DNA of 64,000 bases from 2-01-FULL-40-13 sp964433155 (GCA_964433155.1 CAYSQE010000002.1:94119-158118); one strand, 5' to 3'. Counted from the stretch's first letter, positions 27,511 to 36,176 are shown. A program made the numbers and translations. The notes: a model not told the origin generated them from the letters alone.

Positions 27511-27981
27511 ATGTCAAGGCCGAATAGACCCTCATGGGATACTTATTTTCTTAACTTGGCTCACGTAGTTAAGGACCGCTCAAACTGTCTACGCATGTCT
27601 GTTGGAGTAGTTATTGTCAGAGACAAACATATTATCGCAACTGGTTACAACGGCACGCCAGCCGGTATAAAAAATTGTATCGACGGCGGATGCGAGAGGT
27701 GTCTCCACAGAGAGAAAAATATATTAAAAGAAAACGAACGCAAAGACTTATGTATCTGTGTTCATTCAGAGCAAAATGCACTTCTTCAGTCAGCCTATCA
27801 TGGTGTATCAACCAAAGGCGCAATTTTATATTCGACAACTTCTCCATGCTTACAGTGTGCAAAAGCGATAATTAATTCAGGAATATCATCTGTCGTCTAT
27901 GAAGGGGAACACCAGGATGATTTAGGGCTAAAACTTCTTCAATCTGCACATGTGGAAGTTCGTCAGTTTAAAAATGATTAA
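27511..27981 (+). CDS. Deoxycytidylate (dCMP) deaminase family protein
   Basis: From ATG 27511 the protein has about 156 residues. The zinc-site motifs are HSEQNALLQ (His-x-Glu) and SPCLQCAKAI (Cys-x2-Cys), with GYNGTPAG and an extra Cys/His loop (CIDGGCERC...H) typical of dCMP deaminases. The enzyme makes dUMP for thymidylate synthesis, which fits the ThyX-like gene elsewhere in the window. A TTG six bases upstream also opens the frame, but the ATG is better placed after the -10 box. Confidence 0.9.
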   Translation: MSRPNRPSWDTYFLNLAHVVKDRSNCLRMSVGVVIVRDKHIIATGYNGTPAGIKNCIDGGCERCLHREKNILKENERKDLCICVHSEQNALLQSAYHGVSTKGAILYSTTSPCLQCAKAIINSGISSVVYEGEHQDDLGLKLLQSAHVEVRQFKND

Positions 27982-29704
27982 CAAATTGCTAATTTTGCTC
28001 GTTTTTCTCTTCTTCGCAAATAACGTTTTAGCATATAGTCCACAAACGCCTAATAATAAATTCGGTATTCATCTGGCCCAACCTCATTTGGAAGACTTAG
28101 AGAAAGCAAATGAACTAGTTAATTCCAACGGGGGTGATTGGGGATATGTCACTTTGGTAATACAAGAAAATGATCGTGATAAAGGAAAATGGCAAGAAAT
28201 ATTTGATAAGATGAGAGAACTTCATCTTATTCCCATCATTCGACTGGCGACAATTGCTCAAGGTAACCAATGGCGAAGGCCGCAAAAAGAAGATGCAGAG
28301 TCATGGGTAGAGTTTTTAAATTCTCTCCACTGGGTGATTAAAGATCGTTTTATCATTTTATTTAACGAGCCAAATCATGGAGTTGAGTGGGGTGGGAGAG
28401 TCGACGCCAAAAATTATGCAGATGTAGCCTTAGAATTCGCAAAAAAACTCAAGGAGAAAAATTCTGACTTTTTTGTCATGTTGGCTGGTTTGGATGCTTC
28501 TGCTCCAGATTCTCTGCCTCTTTTTCAAGATGAAGCAATCTTTCTTAATCAATTTTTTAATAGTGTAACAATCGATCAACCTGCCTCGCCGGCAGGCGGG
28601 TTTAACAATCTGTTTTCTGGTTTTGCCTCACATTCATATCCAAACCCAGCATTTGCTGGATCTCCTTATGATATTGGTCGAGGCACAGTTAGGACTTATC
28701 AGTGGGAATTACAGGTGCTTCAATCCCTGGGAGTGAGCAAAGATTTGCCTGTTTTCATAACCGAAACAGGTTGGGATAGGATGATACTTGGCGAAGACTT
28801 AACTGCATCAAATCTGAAAACAAGTTTTGAAAATATATGGCTGCCAGATGAGAGAGTTGTTGCCATAACGCCGTTTGTTCTAGATTATCAAGGAGAACCT
28901 TTTTTAAACTTTTCCTGGAAACTTCCCTCAGCTAGAGCCTCACAAGGACAAGAATTTTATTTGCAGTACTATATCGTTAAGTCTATTGCAAAAACAAGAG
29001 GCAAGCCTGAACAGATTGAGAAAGGAGAGGCAATCTTTGATTTGCCAAAGGAATTAGTCGCTCACTCAAGTTTTCATTTTACAGTCAAGCTTAAAAATCT
29101 CGGGCAAGCGATTTGGGATAAAAATGACAATTATCAATTAATGATTATTAATGACCAACAAAAGCTGTTCGACTACTTTTTTTCAGATATTAAGAATGTC
29201 AAGCCGTTTGAAGAAGCCGAGATAGATTTTTATCTTAAGACAAACGGATTGCTTGGGAAGAAAAAAGTGCAGATTGTCCTCAAAAAAGAAGAAAAAACGA
29301 TAGTTGAAGCCAACCCCTGGGAATTTGAGCTGTTTCCGCTTCCAAGCCTAGATTTCTCGACAAGCCTTTTGCCAAAACTTAACTCAAACGGAGGCGATTT
29401 TGAACTTCAGATTTTCAATGAAAGGGATGAGTTGGTATTTAAAAAGAATCATATAGAAGTTAAAAAAGGAAAAGGGATCGTTGAGGAAATTCAGAATGTA
29501 GCTTTAGGCAGAAAGTATCGTGTTGTTATCTTAAAACCATTTTATTTACCACGTCAAAATTTTGTCATTTTTCGAAGAGGTAAAAACTCCGTTCTTTTTG
29601 AAAAAATGCTACCTTTAGATTTCGATAGCGATGGAAAACTTGAGTTTCAAGATTTATTCTCTCTAATTAAAAATCCCCAGCTATTTACGTTACTTTTACC
29701 GTAG
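27974..29704 (+). CDS. Secreted glycoside-hydrolase-like protein with C-terminal EF-hand-like motif
   Basis: About 576 residues from ATG 27974, overlapping the deaminase by eight bases. A signal peptide (LLILLVFLFFANNVLA) precedes a TIM-barrel-like domain with FILFNEPNHGVEW (acid/base Glu after Asn) and FITETGWDRM (nucleophile-like Glu), the pattern of clan GH-A enzymes. Beta-rich domains follow. The end, DFDSDGKLEFQDL, resembles an EF-hand/dockerin calcium loop. A palindromic element at 28580-28600 is translated in frame as part of a loop. Substrate unknown. Confidence 0.75.
   Translation: MINKLLILLVFLFFANNVLAYSPQTPNNKFGIHLAQPHLEDLEKANELVNSNGGDWGYVTLVIQENDRDKGKWQEIFDKMRELHLIPIIRLATIAQGNQWRRPQKEDAESWVEFLNSLHWVIKDRFIILFNEPNHGVEWGGRVDAKNYADVALEFAKKLKEKNSDFFVMLAGLDASAPDSLPLFQDEAIFLNQFFNSVTIDQPASPAGGFNNLFSGFASHSYPNPAFAGSPYDIGRGTVRTYQWELQVLQSLGVSKDLPVFITETGWDRMILGEDLTASNLKTSFENIWLPDERVVAITPFVLDYQGEPFLNFSWKLPSARASQGQEFYLQYYIVKSIAKTRGKPEQIEKGEAIFDLPKELVAHSSFHFTVKLKNLGQAIWDKNDNYQLMIINDQQKLFDYFFSDIKNVKPFEEAEIDFYLKTNGLLGKKKVQIVLKKEEKTIVEANPWEFELFPLPSLDFSTSLLPKLNSNGGDFELQIFNERDELVFKKNHIEVKKGKGIVEEIQNVALGRKYRVVILKPFYLPRQNFVIFRRGKNSVLFEKMLPLDFDSDGKLEFQDLFSLIKNPQLFTLLLP
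28580..28600. repeat. GC-rich palindromic element inside a gene (4 of 5)
   Basis: CCTGCCTCGCCGGCAGGCGGG is another variant of the GCCGGC-centred element. It is translated as QPASPAGGF in the glycoside-hydrolase-like protein. Confidence 0.85.
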
Positions 29705-29954
29705 GTTTTTGACCTGAATCTTTGAGTTCATCTTTAAGCGAATTTACCATCTCGATAAATTGATCGATATCATTTTTAAAAAGGGTAAGCGAATTTCTGC
29801 GCCTATCCTGTCCCTCTCCTATAAATAGAGATTCAGTAATTTTAAGAAATACACTTCCATTTGAGGCTGTTTTTAAGTCAAAGAAATACGTTCGCTTGCC
29901 AAATTTAAGCGTTTTTGCAGCATTAGTTGTAGTTGCTTGTGGTTGGTCCATCAT
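29685..29954 (-). CDS. DUF3276 / PUR-alpha-like small protein
   Basis: This 89-residue protein fits DUF3276, with KTLKFGKRTYFFDLKTASNG, FLKITESL and LTLFKNDIDQFIEMV. The family has the PUR domain fold that binds single-stranded nucleic acid in the Bacteroidetes and spirochaete proteins studied. It converges with the hydrolase gene and overlaps its end by 20 bases. Confidence 0.8.
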   Translation of the reverse strand: MMDQPQATTTNAAKTLKFGKRTYFFDLKTASNGSVFLKITESLFIGEGQDRRRNSLTLFKNDIDQFIEMVNSLKDELKDSGQKPTVKVT

Positions 29955-30025
29955 TTATCACCCCGTTTCTGGCTTTATGGTAAATAGTTAATGTTTTTTT
30001 GTCTATAGTTTATAGTCTACAAAAA

Positions 30026-30721
30026 TCATAGCTGGAGTGAGCGAAGGTAATTTACGTTCTGTTTTAGGTTCATTGTCTTGGTGAGAAAACTGCCGATGCA
30101 AAGATAATCTGGTTTATATTCTAGTGATCTAATCGTTGAAAGCGTATCTTGATTGATCGCGCCGTCAAGATAGATTTTATTCCTATAGTCTTTAGCTCGT
30201 AGCTGTTCGATTTTTTTTAATGTTTCAGGAATAAATTCCTGTCCTTGAAAGCCAGGATTGATAGACATGATTTGAATACAGTTGATAGTTCGTAGTTTGT
30301 AGTTTTTTGTTAGTTTGTCGACAGAATCTTCTGGGTCGAGGACGAGGCCGAATGTTAGATGTTGGAAGTTAGAGGTTAGATAATAGATGTTAGGATGAAG
30401 AGAGTAATGAACAAAAATATTTTTTATCTTTATAAAATTTCTGAGTTTCTCTAGTTTTCTAATCTCTGCTTCATAATCTCTCACCATGAGATGGAAGTCA
30501 AAAGAAAGTTTGTGGTAAGTAGTTTGCCTGTCTGCCGGCGAGGCGGGTAGATGATAGTGAGGGAGAAATTCACTAATTTCTTCAATTTGAACGGTTCGGT
30601 TAGGTACAAACCTACCGTCTGCTATATCGATCTGAAATGTTTTAAAATACGGAGCCAGACGTTTGATCTGGGCAAAAAGCGTCGTATGATTTTTTTCCAA
30701 TAGTGCAGACACTACATGCAT
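30026..30721 (-). CDS. rpe: Ribulose-phosphate 3-epimerase
   Basis: The 231-residue protein has FQIDIADGRFVPNRT (metal Asp), FDFHLMV (metal His), QIMSINPGFQGQEF (phosphate loop) and IYLDGAIN (catalytic Asp). Rpe interconverts ribulose 5-phosphate and xylulose 5-phosphate in the pentose phosphate pathway, and rpiB is nearby at 38358. Two insertions look repeat-derived: LPASPADRQTTYHK from a palindromic element at 30526 and KNYKLRTINC from a TAGTTTGTAGTT-type repeat. Neither touches the active-site motifs. Confidence 0.9.
   Translation of the reverse strand: MHVVSALLEKNHTTLFAQIKRLAPYFKTFQIDIADGRFVPNRTVQIEEISEFLPHYHLPASPADRQTTYHKLSFDFHLMVRDYEAEIRKLEKLRNFIKIKNIFVHYSLHPNIYYLTSNFQHLTFGLVLDPEDSVDKLTKNYKLRTINCIQIMSINPGFQGQEFIPETLKKIEQLRAKDYRNKIYLDGAINQDTLSTIRSLEYKPDYLCIGSFLTKTMNLKQNVNYLRSLQL
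30526..30547. repeat. GC-rich palindromic element inside a gene (5 of 5)
   Basis: The element runs GCCTGTCTGCCGGCGAGG followed by CGGG and is centred on GCCGGC. It lies in the rpe gene and encodes the PASPADRQ insertion. Confidence 0.8.
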
Positions 30722-30753
30722 ATTGATATTTTAGCAGGTGGTAAAATTAACTT

Positions 30754-31365
30754 ATGGATTTTGATATTATAAAATCAATTTTTACCAGCCTCTATTCGGG
30801 CGTTGATGGTTATTCTATTTCTTCAAAAGCTAGAAAGAGCCTTCCTTATGCTTCTAAAGCTCACACCTATGGCGAGATAACGCCTGAAGGTTTTTCAGCA
30901 ATACTTTCTGATATAAATCTAAAGCCCAGTGGTGTTTTTTATGATTTAGGTTCTGGTACAGGTAAAGGCGTTATACTAGCTTCTATTTTTGGCGATTTCT
31001 CAAAAATGATTGGAATTGAAATTTTAAAAGAACTCTATGAAACGGCAAAAAAAGTTCTTAAGTCATATGATCAAGTTGTCAGACCAATTTTGCCTGATGA
31101 AAAAAAGAATCAAGTTTTAGATTTTATCAATGCTGATTTTCTTGAATATGATTTTTCCAACGCAGATGTGATATTTTGTCATTCGACATGCTTTTACGAT
31201 GAGCTAATGATCGCGCTGGAGAGAAAGTGTATGAATTTAAAAAAAGGAACAAAAATAATACTTGTGACAAAGACATTTCAGTCACCGTTTTTCAAACTTT
31301 TAAAAAGCGGAGAGTATCCGATGACATGGGGGAAGGCAACTGTAAATTTTTATGAGAAACTATGA
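30754..31365 (+). CDS. Class I SAM-dependent methyltransferase, DOT1-like
   Basis: The 203-residue protein has motif I as YDLGSGTGKGVILASI and IGIEILKELYETA after it, the arrangement of DOT1-type lysine methyltransferases and relatives. The substrate in bacteria is not known. TGGTAAAAT, an extended -10 box, ends five bases before the ATG, so the transcript is probably leaderless. A 31-codon ORF overlaps its stop codon. Confidence 0.8.
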   Translation: MDFDIIKSIFTSLYSGVDGYSISSKARKSLPYASKAHTYGEITPEGFSAILSDINLKPSGVFYDLGSGTGKGVILASIFGDFSKMIGIEILKELYETAKKVLKSYDQVVRPILPDEKKNQVLDFINADFLEYDFSNADVIFCHSTCFYDELMIALERKCMNLKKGTKIILVTKTFQSPFFKLLKSGEYPMTWGKATVNFYEKL

Positions 31366-31457
31366 TTGAAAAGGAGAAAAAATGGTGGGAAAAAATTCCG
31401 GTCCTGAGTCATATGGTTCATGCCCTGCTTTGGCTTTTTGGTAAGAAGGATGGGTAA
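31362..31457 (+). CDS. Small ORF, 31 residues, coupled to the methyltransferase
   Basis: ATG overlaps the methyltransferase stop in ATGA. The product starts MIEKEKKWWEKIPVL and contains HMVHALLWLFGKKDG, an amphipathic or partly hydrophobic helix. It overlaps the possible upstream starts of the peptidase gene. It could be a true small protein or a translation-coupling leader; no family is recognised. Confidence 0.4.
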   Translation: MIEKEKKWWEKIPVLSHMVHALLWLFGKKDG

Positions 31458-31464
31458 CAAATGT

Positions 31465-32799
31465 ATGAAAAAAGAAGATATTCTAAAACTACTAAAAGAA
31501 TTTATATCTATCCAAACTGTCTCAGCTGACTCAAAAAGGTATGGTGAAATTTTAAAAGCGGTCAACTTCCTAAAAAAACACTTGGTCAATCAGGGTTTTA
31601 AAGTTGAGGTTTTAGCAGAAAAAAAGTCTCCACCGCTTGTTGCAGCGACTAAATTTGTATCTAAAGAAGCAAAAACGATCTGTATCTATGGTCATTATGA
31701 TGTTCAGTCAGAAGATCCTGTAGATGAATGGAAGACGCCGCCATTTCAGTTAACATTCAGTCAAGGAAAGTTATACGGGAGGGGTGTGGCTGACAGTAAG
31801 GGACATGTAATTCAAAATATAGTTTCTATTAATAGATTGATTGAAACAAATAGGTTAAACAATAATATTATTTGTATTTTTGAAGGTGAAGAAGAGGTGG
31901 CGAGTAAACACTTCGAAGGATATATGAAAAAATTAAGTACAATTCTTTCAAAAGCAGACGTATTTTATGCTGTTGATATGGGAATGTTTAAAAAAGATAT
32001 GCCCCAAATCATGTATGGTCTTCGGGGACTAGTCTATTTTGAATTGGAAGTTGAAATTGGAAAAAGAGATCTTCATTCAGGAATCTATGGGAATAGGGTC
32101 TACAATCCGGCCCAAGTAATCTCTCATCTTTTTTCTCTGATGAAAGATGCAAAAACTCACAAAGTCTTAATCCCGGGATTTTATGATAAGGTTCGAAGCA
32201 TTTCTAAAAAAGAACGCAAACTGCTCTTGAAAGTATCTAAATCTGATGCAGAGCAAAAAAAGGAAGCAGGCGTATATGATGTTATTTCGCTTGACTTGAA
32301 GCAACCGTATTTATCAAGCAAAATATATCCATCGCTTGATATAAATGGAATGGTTTCAGGTTACATTAGGGAGGGAGAGAAGACAGTTATTCCGAGGCGA
32401 GCTATGGTTAAGTTTTCCTGTCGTTTAGTTGAATTTCAAAATCCAATCGAAGTTCAAGAAAAAGTGAGCAAGTTTATTGAAAAAGAGATGCCTCATGGTG
32501 TTCATTATGACCTAAAAGTATTAAGTAAATCTGCGGCATTTTATACTGATATTGATAATTCATATACACAAAAGACGGCAGAGATATTGTCGCAGGTGTT
32601 TGATAATGAAACCCTTCTTAATAGAAGTGGAGGATCAGTTGGTGTTGCTGAGATTTTGCAGAGGCTGTTTAAGAAACCAGTGATACTACTAGGGTTCATA
32701 TTACCTGATGCCAATATCCACTCTCCAAATGAAAATTTTGATGAGGAGATGTTTTGGAAAGGAATTGAAGCATTAAAGTCTTTGTATTCTAACATCTAA
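31465..32799 (+). CDS. M20 family dipeptidase/carboxypeptidase
   Basis: About 444 residues from ATG 31465. Metal-site motifs are GHYDVQSEDP, GRGVADSKGH, FEGEEEVAS (catalytic Glu-Glu) and a late DANIHSPNE. The dimerisation domain with LHSGIYGNRVYNPA lies in between. M20 dipeptidases hydrolyse peptides or acyl-amino acids in the cytoplasm, probably for nutrient recovery. Longer starts at 31420 and 31450 overlap the small ORF and add no family sequence. Confidence 0.9.
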   Translation: MKKEDILKLLKEFISIQTVSADSKRYGEILKAVNFLKKHLVNQGFKVEVLAEKKSPPLVAATKFVSKEAKTICIYGHYDVQSEDPVDEWKTPPFQLTFSQGKLYGRGVADSKGHVIQNIVSINRLIETNRLNNNIICIFEGEEEVASKHFEGYMKKLSTILSKADVFYAVDMGMFKKDMPQIMYGLRGLVYFELEVEIGKRDLHSGIYGNRVYNPAQVISHLFSLMKDAKTHKVLIPGFYDKVRSISKKERKLLLKVSKSDAEQKKEAGVYDVISLDLKQPYLSSKIYPSLDINGMVSGYIREGEKTVIPRRAMVKFSCRLVEFQNPIEVQEKVSKFIEKEMPHGVHYDLKVLSKSAAFYTDIDNSYTQKTAEILSQVFDNETLLNRSGGSVGVAEILQRLFKKPVILLGFILPDANIHSPNENFDEEMFWKGIEALKSLYSNI

Positions 32800-32805
32800 T
32801 AGTCT

Positions 32806-32935
32806 AATACCACTACGCTGTCATCTATCGATAAATATCAATGACAGCTTCGTTAGGTATTACCTACATTGATAATCTAATCGTATATACCTCGAAGCTA
32901 TCAATCGTTTATGTTTGATAGCGAAGTGGTATAAC
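32806..32935. repeat. Paired inverted hairpin elements between genes
   Basis: Two related imperfect palindromes lie head to head. The first (about 32806-32864) pairs ATACC with GGTAT and CTGTCAT with ATGACAG. The second (about 32886-32935) pairs ATACC with GGTAT and CTATCAA with TTGATAG. The reverse complement of the first aligns with the second. The structure resembles REP/BIME-type mobile palindromes and could also slow transcription. Confidence 0.7.
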
Positions 32936-33005
32936 AACTAACAGGCTAACGTTGTCGCTTATAGTCTACAGACAAAATGATGGCACGATGTTAAGATGGG
33001 TGAGT

Positions 33006-34097
33006 ATGGAAAAAAATCTTCCTTATTACGTAGGATTCTCTCACTTTTTAGGTATTGGTCCTACACGATTTGCAGCTTTGCTGCATTATTTCAAGGATGT
33101 GAAAAAGGCTTATCAGGCGTCAAGAAGCGATCTTGGAAAAATTATAGGGATCAACTTGGCGGAAAAATTCGTCGAGTTTAGAGGCAAATTTGATCCAATT
33201 AAAAAACTTGAGGAATTTAAAAGAAAGGAGATCAAAGTTTCACCACTTTTAATGCGGTCGCATGCAAAGTCGTTACAACAAATACCCGACCCGCCAATTT
33301 GTCTATATGTAAAAGGCAATATCGATAATTTCGCTTTTGAGAAAGATTACTATTTTGCAGTTGTTGGTACCCGAAGACCCACGCCTTATGGAGAACAAGT
33401 TGCCAAAAAATTTGCCTTGGAGTTAGCTCAAGCAGGATTTATCATTGTATCTGGGATGGCGATCGGGATCGATACAATTGCTCACAAAGCAGCGTTAGAG
33501 GCTGGTGCAAAAACAATTGCAATTCTTGGCTGCGGAGTTGATATTATATACCCTCCTTCAAACCTCAAACTTTATAACGATATTATTAATCAGGGGGGAC
33601 TAGTCATATCCGAGTTTCCACCTGGCCATACGGTTTTACCAGGACTTTTTATTGCAAGAAATCGATTGATTTCTGGATTATCGATGGGGGTGTTGGTTGT
33701 GGAGGGAGCAAAAGATTCGGGTGCATTGATTACGGCTCGATACGCAGTCGAGCAGGGAAAAGAAGTATTTGCTCCACCGGGGCCTCTGACATCTGAGATG
33801 TCCACAGCTCCAAATCTTCTTCTCAAACAAGGCGCAAAACTGGTAACTTCTATCGAGGATATTTTAGAAGAGTTTAATTTACGCCTGGTTCCCAAGAAAA
33901 AGGAAGAGATAGAAGCTGAGTTAGAAGGCGATGAAAAAGTTATTTTTGCAATTTTACGAAGCGAGCCTAAGTTGTCAGACGAGATTGTCAATCAATCAAA
34001 TTTTTCAGTTGATAGAGTTTTAAATCTTTTGTCGATGCTGGAAATCAGGGGAGTTGTTGAAAAAAACAGAGAAGGAAGATATCAACTTAAATATTAA
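33006..34097 (+). CDS. dprA: DNA-processing protein DprA
   Basis: About 363 residues from ATG 33006. The DprA Rossmann core is clear: VVGTRRPTPYG, SGMAIGIDTIAHKAAL, ILGCGVDIIYP, and FIARNRLISGLS, with an N-terminal HhH-like FLGIGPTRFAALL and a C-terminal winged helix. DprA loads RecA on incoming single-stranded DNA in natural transformation. Together with ComM and pilin-like genes in this window it supports DNA uptake ability. Confidence 0.93.
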   Translation: MEKNLPYYVGFSHFLGIGPTRFAALLHYFKDVKKAYQASRSDLGKIIGINLAEKFVEFRGKFDPIKKLEEFKRKEIKVSPLLMRSHAKSLQQIPDPPICLYVKGNIDNFAFEKDYYFAVVGTRRPTPYGEQVAKKFALELAQAGFIIVSGMAIGIDTIAHKAALEAGAKTIAILGCGVDIIYPPSNLKLYNDIINQGGLVISEFPPGHTVLPGLFIARNRLISGLSMGVLVVEGAKDSGALITARYAVEQGKEVFAPPGPLTSEMSTAPNLLLKQGAKLVTSIEDILEEFNLRLVPKKKEEIEAELEGDEKVIFAILRSEPKLSDEIVNQSNFSVDRVLNLLSMLEIRGVVEKNREGRYQLKY

Positions 34098-34098
34098 T

Positions 34099-34494
34099 TT
34101 AAACGCCGCAACCCCCACCTTGCTTTGTAGGAGCTTCAACTATTCCTTTATCGGTTAGCCATTTTTTTGCTTGCTGCCAGCCTGTTGCAGATGAATATAC
34201 TTTATCTAAAATTATTTGTCCGGGGATATCGGTAAATTTTTTGCCCTCTTTATTTTTAAAATATAAGGCTAAATCATAATAATTGCCTGGGAACCAGAAA
34301 GCGTTAAGATACTTTGCCGCCTCATACATCTGAGCGTTTTCTTTAGACAAAGTCCATCCGCCAGTCGAGGCAAAATTGCCGGTATCATTATTATTGCTTA
34401 CCATCTGACCTTCGGTCAGTACTTTTGTTTTGTTAGCTAATCCTACCGCCCAAAAAAAATTTAGAAGACTAAGCAAGATGAGATTTTTCTTCAT
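34099..34494 (-). CDS. Small secreted protein with C-terminal GGxCGV tail
   Basis: The 131-residue protein has a signal-like start (LILLSLLNFFWAVGLA), then FASTGGWTL, YLNAFWFPGNYYDLALYFK and a final GGGCGV. The same three elements appear in order in the last 150 residues of the large membrane protein at 61358, which ends GGSCGV. It overlaps the CcdA-like gene by four bases, so it belongs to the CsoR-DUF1573-CcdA group. The lone Cys in the tail may be a redox or metal-binding site; function is unknown. Confidence 0.7.
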   Translation of the reverse strand: MKKNLILLSLLNFFWAVGLANKTKVLTEGQMVSNNNDTGNFASTGGWTLSKENAQMYEAAKYLNAFWFPGNYYDLALYFKNKEGKKFTDIPGQIILDKVYSSATGWQQAKKWLTDKGIVEAPTKQGGGCGV

Positions 34495-35303
34495 GATTTT
34501 ATCTTAAGCAATTTATAGAAGAAAAATAAGATCATGCTAAATGTAATTATATCAACGATCGGATTTTGAAAATATTTTGCAAACTGAAAAATTATAAGCC
34601 TAATGGACTTACTGTATCCTTCCATTTGGTACATCTCTATTTTTCCCAGATAGGTAAAGACGATAATCAAAACGCCAGACAAGAGGAAAATTCCTGCTCC
34701 TAAGATCTGAAATATCTTGTAGATTTTCTGTCTGTTTTTACCTGAGATTTTATTGGTTGCTTTCTGGTAAAAAAGAGAGAGTACAAATAAAGGAAAGACT
34801 ATGCCTAAAACATAGGCAAAAGAGACAAGGACTGCCTGAAAAAAGGTTGGCGAAAGCGCTGTTAATGTAACAGCAGCAAATAACACAGGAGCACAGCAGG
34901 AAGAAGAGAGACCCGACATAAGGCCCAAACCAAAGGCTGTGCCGATATTTATTCTTTTGTTGGCGGCTGGTATGACATGGAAAAATTGAGGTATATGGAT
35001 CAAAGGCTTGATTGTCATAATTCCCATAAGAATTAAGAATAGTCCACCGAAATAATAGATTTGTTGGTGAAATTGGTCAAAAAAATAGATAAAAAAACGA
35101 AGCCCCAAAGCAACGGGAATGAGAATAAATGAAAGACCCAAAGCAAAGATGAGAGTATAAAACATGACTTTTTTGTCTTCTTTAAATATGGTGCCAAGGT
35201 ATGAAGGAAATAAAAATGTTATGCAACAGGGAGCAAACAGGGCAAGAGACCCGGCGAGAAATGAGGCAGTTAGTGAGATGCCGAATATAAAATTATTTGA
35301 CAT
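34491..35303 (-). CDS. CcdA/DsbD-like transmembrane thiol-disulfide protein
   Basis: This 270-residue protein has about seven hydrophobic segments and two paired-Cys motifs at segment starts: LFAPCCITFLFP and SSSCCAPVLFAA. This matches the CcdA/DsbD beta family, which passes electrons from cytoplasmic thioredoxin to extracytoplasmic thiols. Here both motifs are CC rather than single Cys, which could also suit metal handling. It overlaps genes on both sides, showing a tight operon with the DUF1573 and GGGCGV proteins. Confidence 0.8.
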   Translation of the reverse strand: MSNNFIFGISLTASFLAGSLALFAPCCITFLFPSYLGTIFKEDKKVMFYTLIFALGLSFILIPVALGLRFFIYFFDQFHQQIYYFGGLFLILMGIMTIKPLIHIPQFFHVIPAANKRINIGTAFGLGLMSGLSSSCCAPVLFAAVTLTALSPTFFQAVLVSFAYVLGIVFPLFVLSLFYQKATNKISGKNRQKIYKIFQILGAGIFLLSGVLIIVFTYLGKIEMYQMEGYSKSIRLIIFQFAKYFQNPIVDIITFSMILFFFYKLLKIKS

Positions 35304-35793
35304 AGGCTTTCACTTTAAATACCAGTTTCTGATTGGTGGGATCGTTTGTGGAAACGTAGACCTCTCTCTCAACTAGTCCGTAGACAGGCATGACATATGG
35401 TCTGTAGATCACTTTTACTTTAGCTTCTTTTTGCGGACCAATTTCAAATATCTCATCGCTTTGTGAGTGCATGCCAAACTCCTTACTTTCTTTTCCCTCG
35501 ATGATAATCTGTCCTGCGGTACAGCCGCAACTTGATGAAATATTAAAAAGCTGTAGAGGTTTGCCGCCAGTATTTTTAAGCGTAAAAACGGAATCTTTTT
35601 GATCGGAGACCTTGATCTGTCCCATGTCAGACAATGTTGTTTTGGCCTCTGCCTTTGGTTTTTGTTTATCGGTCAAAGCATAGGAAGCGACTTTTACTGT
35701 CTGGTTTTGTCCTCCAGCAAACAAAAAATATGAACCGACAAGAGTAACGATAACAACAACAGTTCCTAATATGACTAATGAATTTTTCTTCAT
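35293..35793 (-). CDS. Membrane-anchored DUF1573 protein
   Basis: A 166-residue protein with one N-terminal membrane segment (LVILGTVVVIVTLVGSYFLF) and a DUF1573 immunoglobulin-like domain carrying the signature ISSSCGCTAG. The two Cys could bind metal or form a redox pair with the CcdA-like protein encoded next (11-base overlap). The domain lies outside the membrane. Function of DUF1573 is unproven. Confidence 0.8.
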   Translation of the reverse strand: MKKNSLVILGTVVVIVTLVGSYFLFAGGQNQTVKVASYALTDKQKPKAEAKTTLSDMGQIKVSDQKDSVFTLKNTGGKPLQLFNISSSCGCTAGQIIIEGKESKEFGMHSQSDEIFEIGPQKEAKVKVIYRPYVMPVYGLVEREVYVSTNDPTNQKLVFKVKAYVK

Positions 35794-35838
35794 AAAATTC
35801 CTAATAACTATTAACTGCTAACTAATAACTTGTAATTT

Positions 35839-36102
35839 TTATTTTCGTTTAAAAACTTCTAATATTTCTCTGACTTTATCATCGACGTTTTTGTCCCTCA
35901 TAATTGCATCCTTGACGCATGTCTTAAGGTGATGTTCTAAGAGAACTCCTTCGACTTTTTTTATGGCCATTTGGATGGCGTATGTTTGCTGTGTTATATC
36001 AAGACAGTATTCATCAGCCTCGATCATTTTGATGACCTTATCAAAATGCCCTCGTGTTATTCTAAGTCGGTGCAAAAGGTTAGTTTTGTAAGAATGTATC
36101 AT
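35839..36102 (-). CDS. CsoR/RcnR-family metal-sensing repressor
   Basis: The 87-residue all-helical protein has the family core RLRITRGHFDKVIKMIEADEYC, then HHLKTC. The Cys, His, Cys triad (C in EYC, H in HHL, C in KTC) matches the Cu(I)-binding set of CsoR. Such repressors leave DNA when Cu(I), or in relatives other metals or sulfide, is bound. It heads the cassette that includes DUF1573, CcdA and the GGGCGV protein. A G/C-tract palindrome lies 8 bases before its start codon. Confidence 0.88.
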   Translation of the reverse strand: MIHSYKTNLLHRLRITRGHFDKVIKMIEADEYCLDITQQTYAIQMAIKKVEGVLLEHHLKTCVKDAIMRDKNVDDKVREILEVFKRK

Positions 36103-36109
36103 TTAAATC

Positions 36110-36130
36110 CTATCCTCCCCCATAGGATAG
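36110..36130. promoter_or_regulatory. Likely CsoR-type operator
   Basis: CTATCCT (36110-36116) and AGGATAG (36124-36130) are a perfect inverted repeat around CCCCCAT. A C/G tract inside an inverted repeat is characteristic of CsoR/RcnR sites. It sits seven bases before the csoR start codon, suited to autoregulation. Confidence 0.65.
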
Positions 36131-36150
36131 ATGCGATTGAATTATTTTGC

Positions 36151-36166
36151 AGTGATAATAATCACA
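36151..36166. promoter_or_regulatory. Crp/FNR-type binding site
   Basis: AGTGATAATAATCACA contains GTGA-N6-TCAC and can be compared with the Crp consensus TGTGA-N6-TCACA. It lies between the divergent csoR and Crp/FNR-family genes, so the regulator probably controls this region and perhaps itself. Confidence 0.6.
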
Positions 36167-36176
36167 ATAGCTAGGA

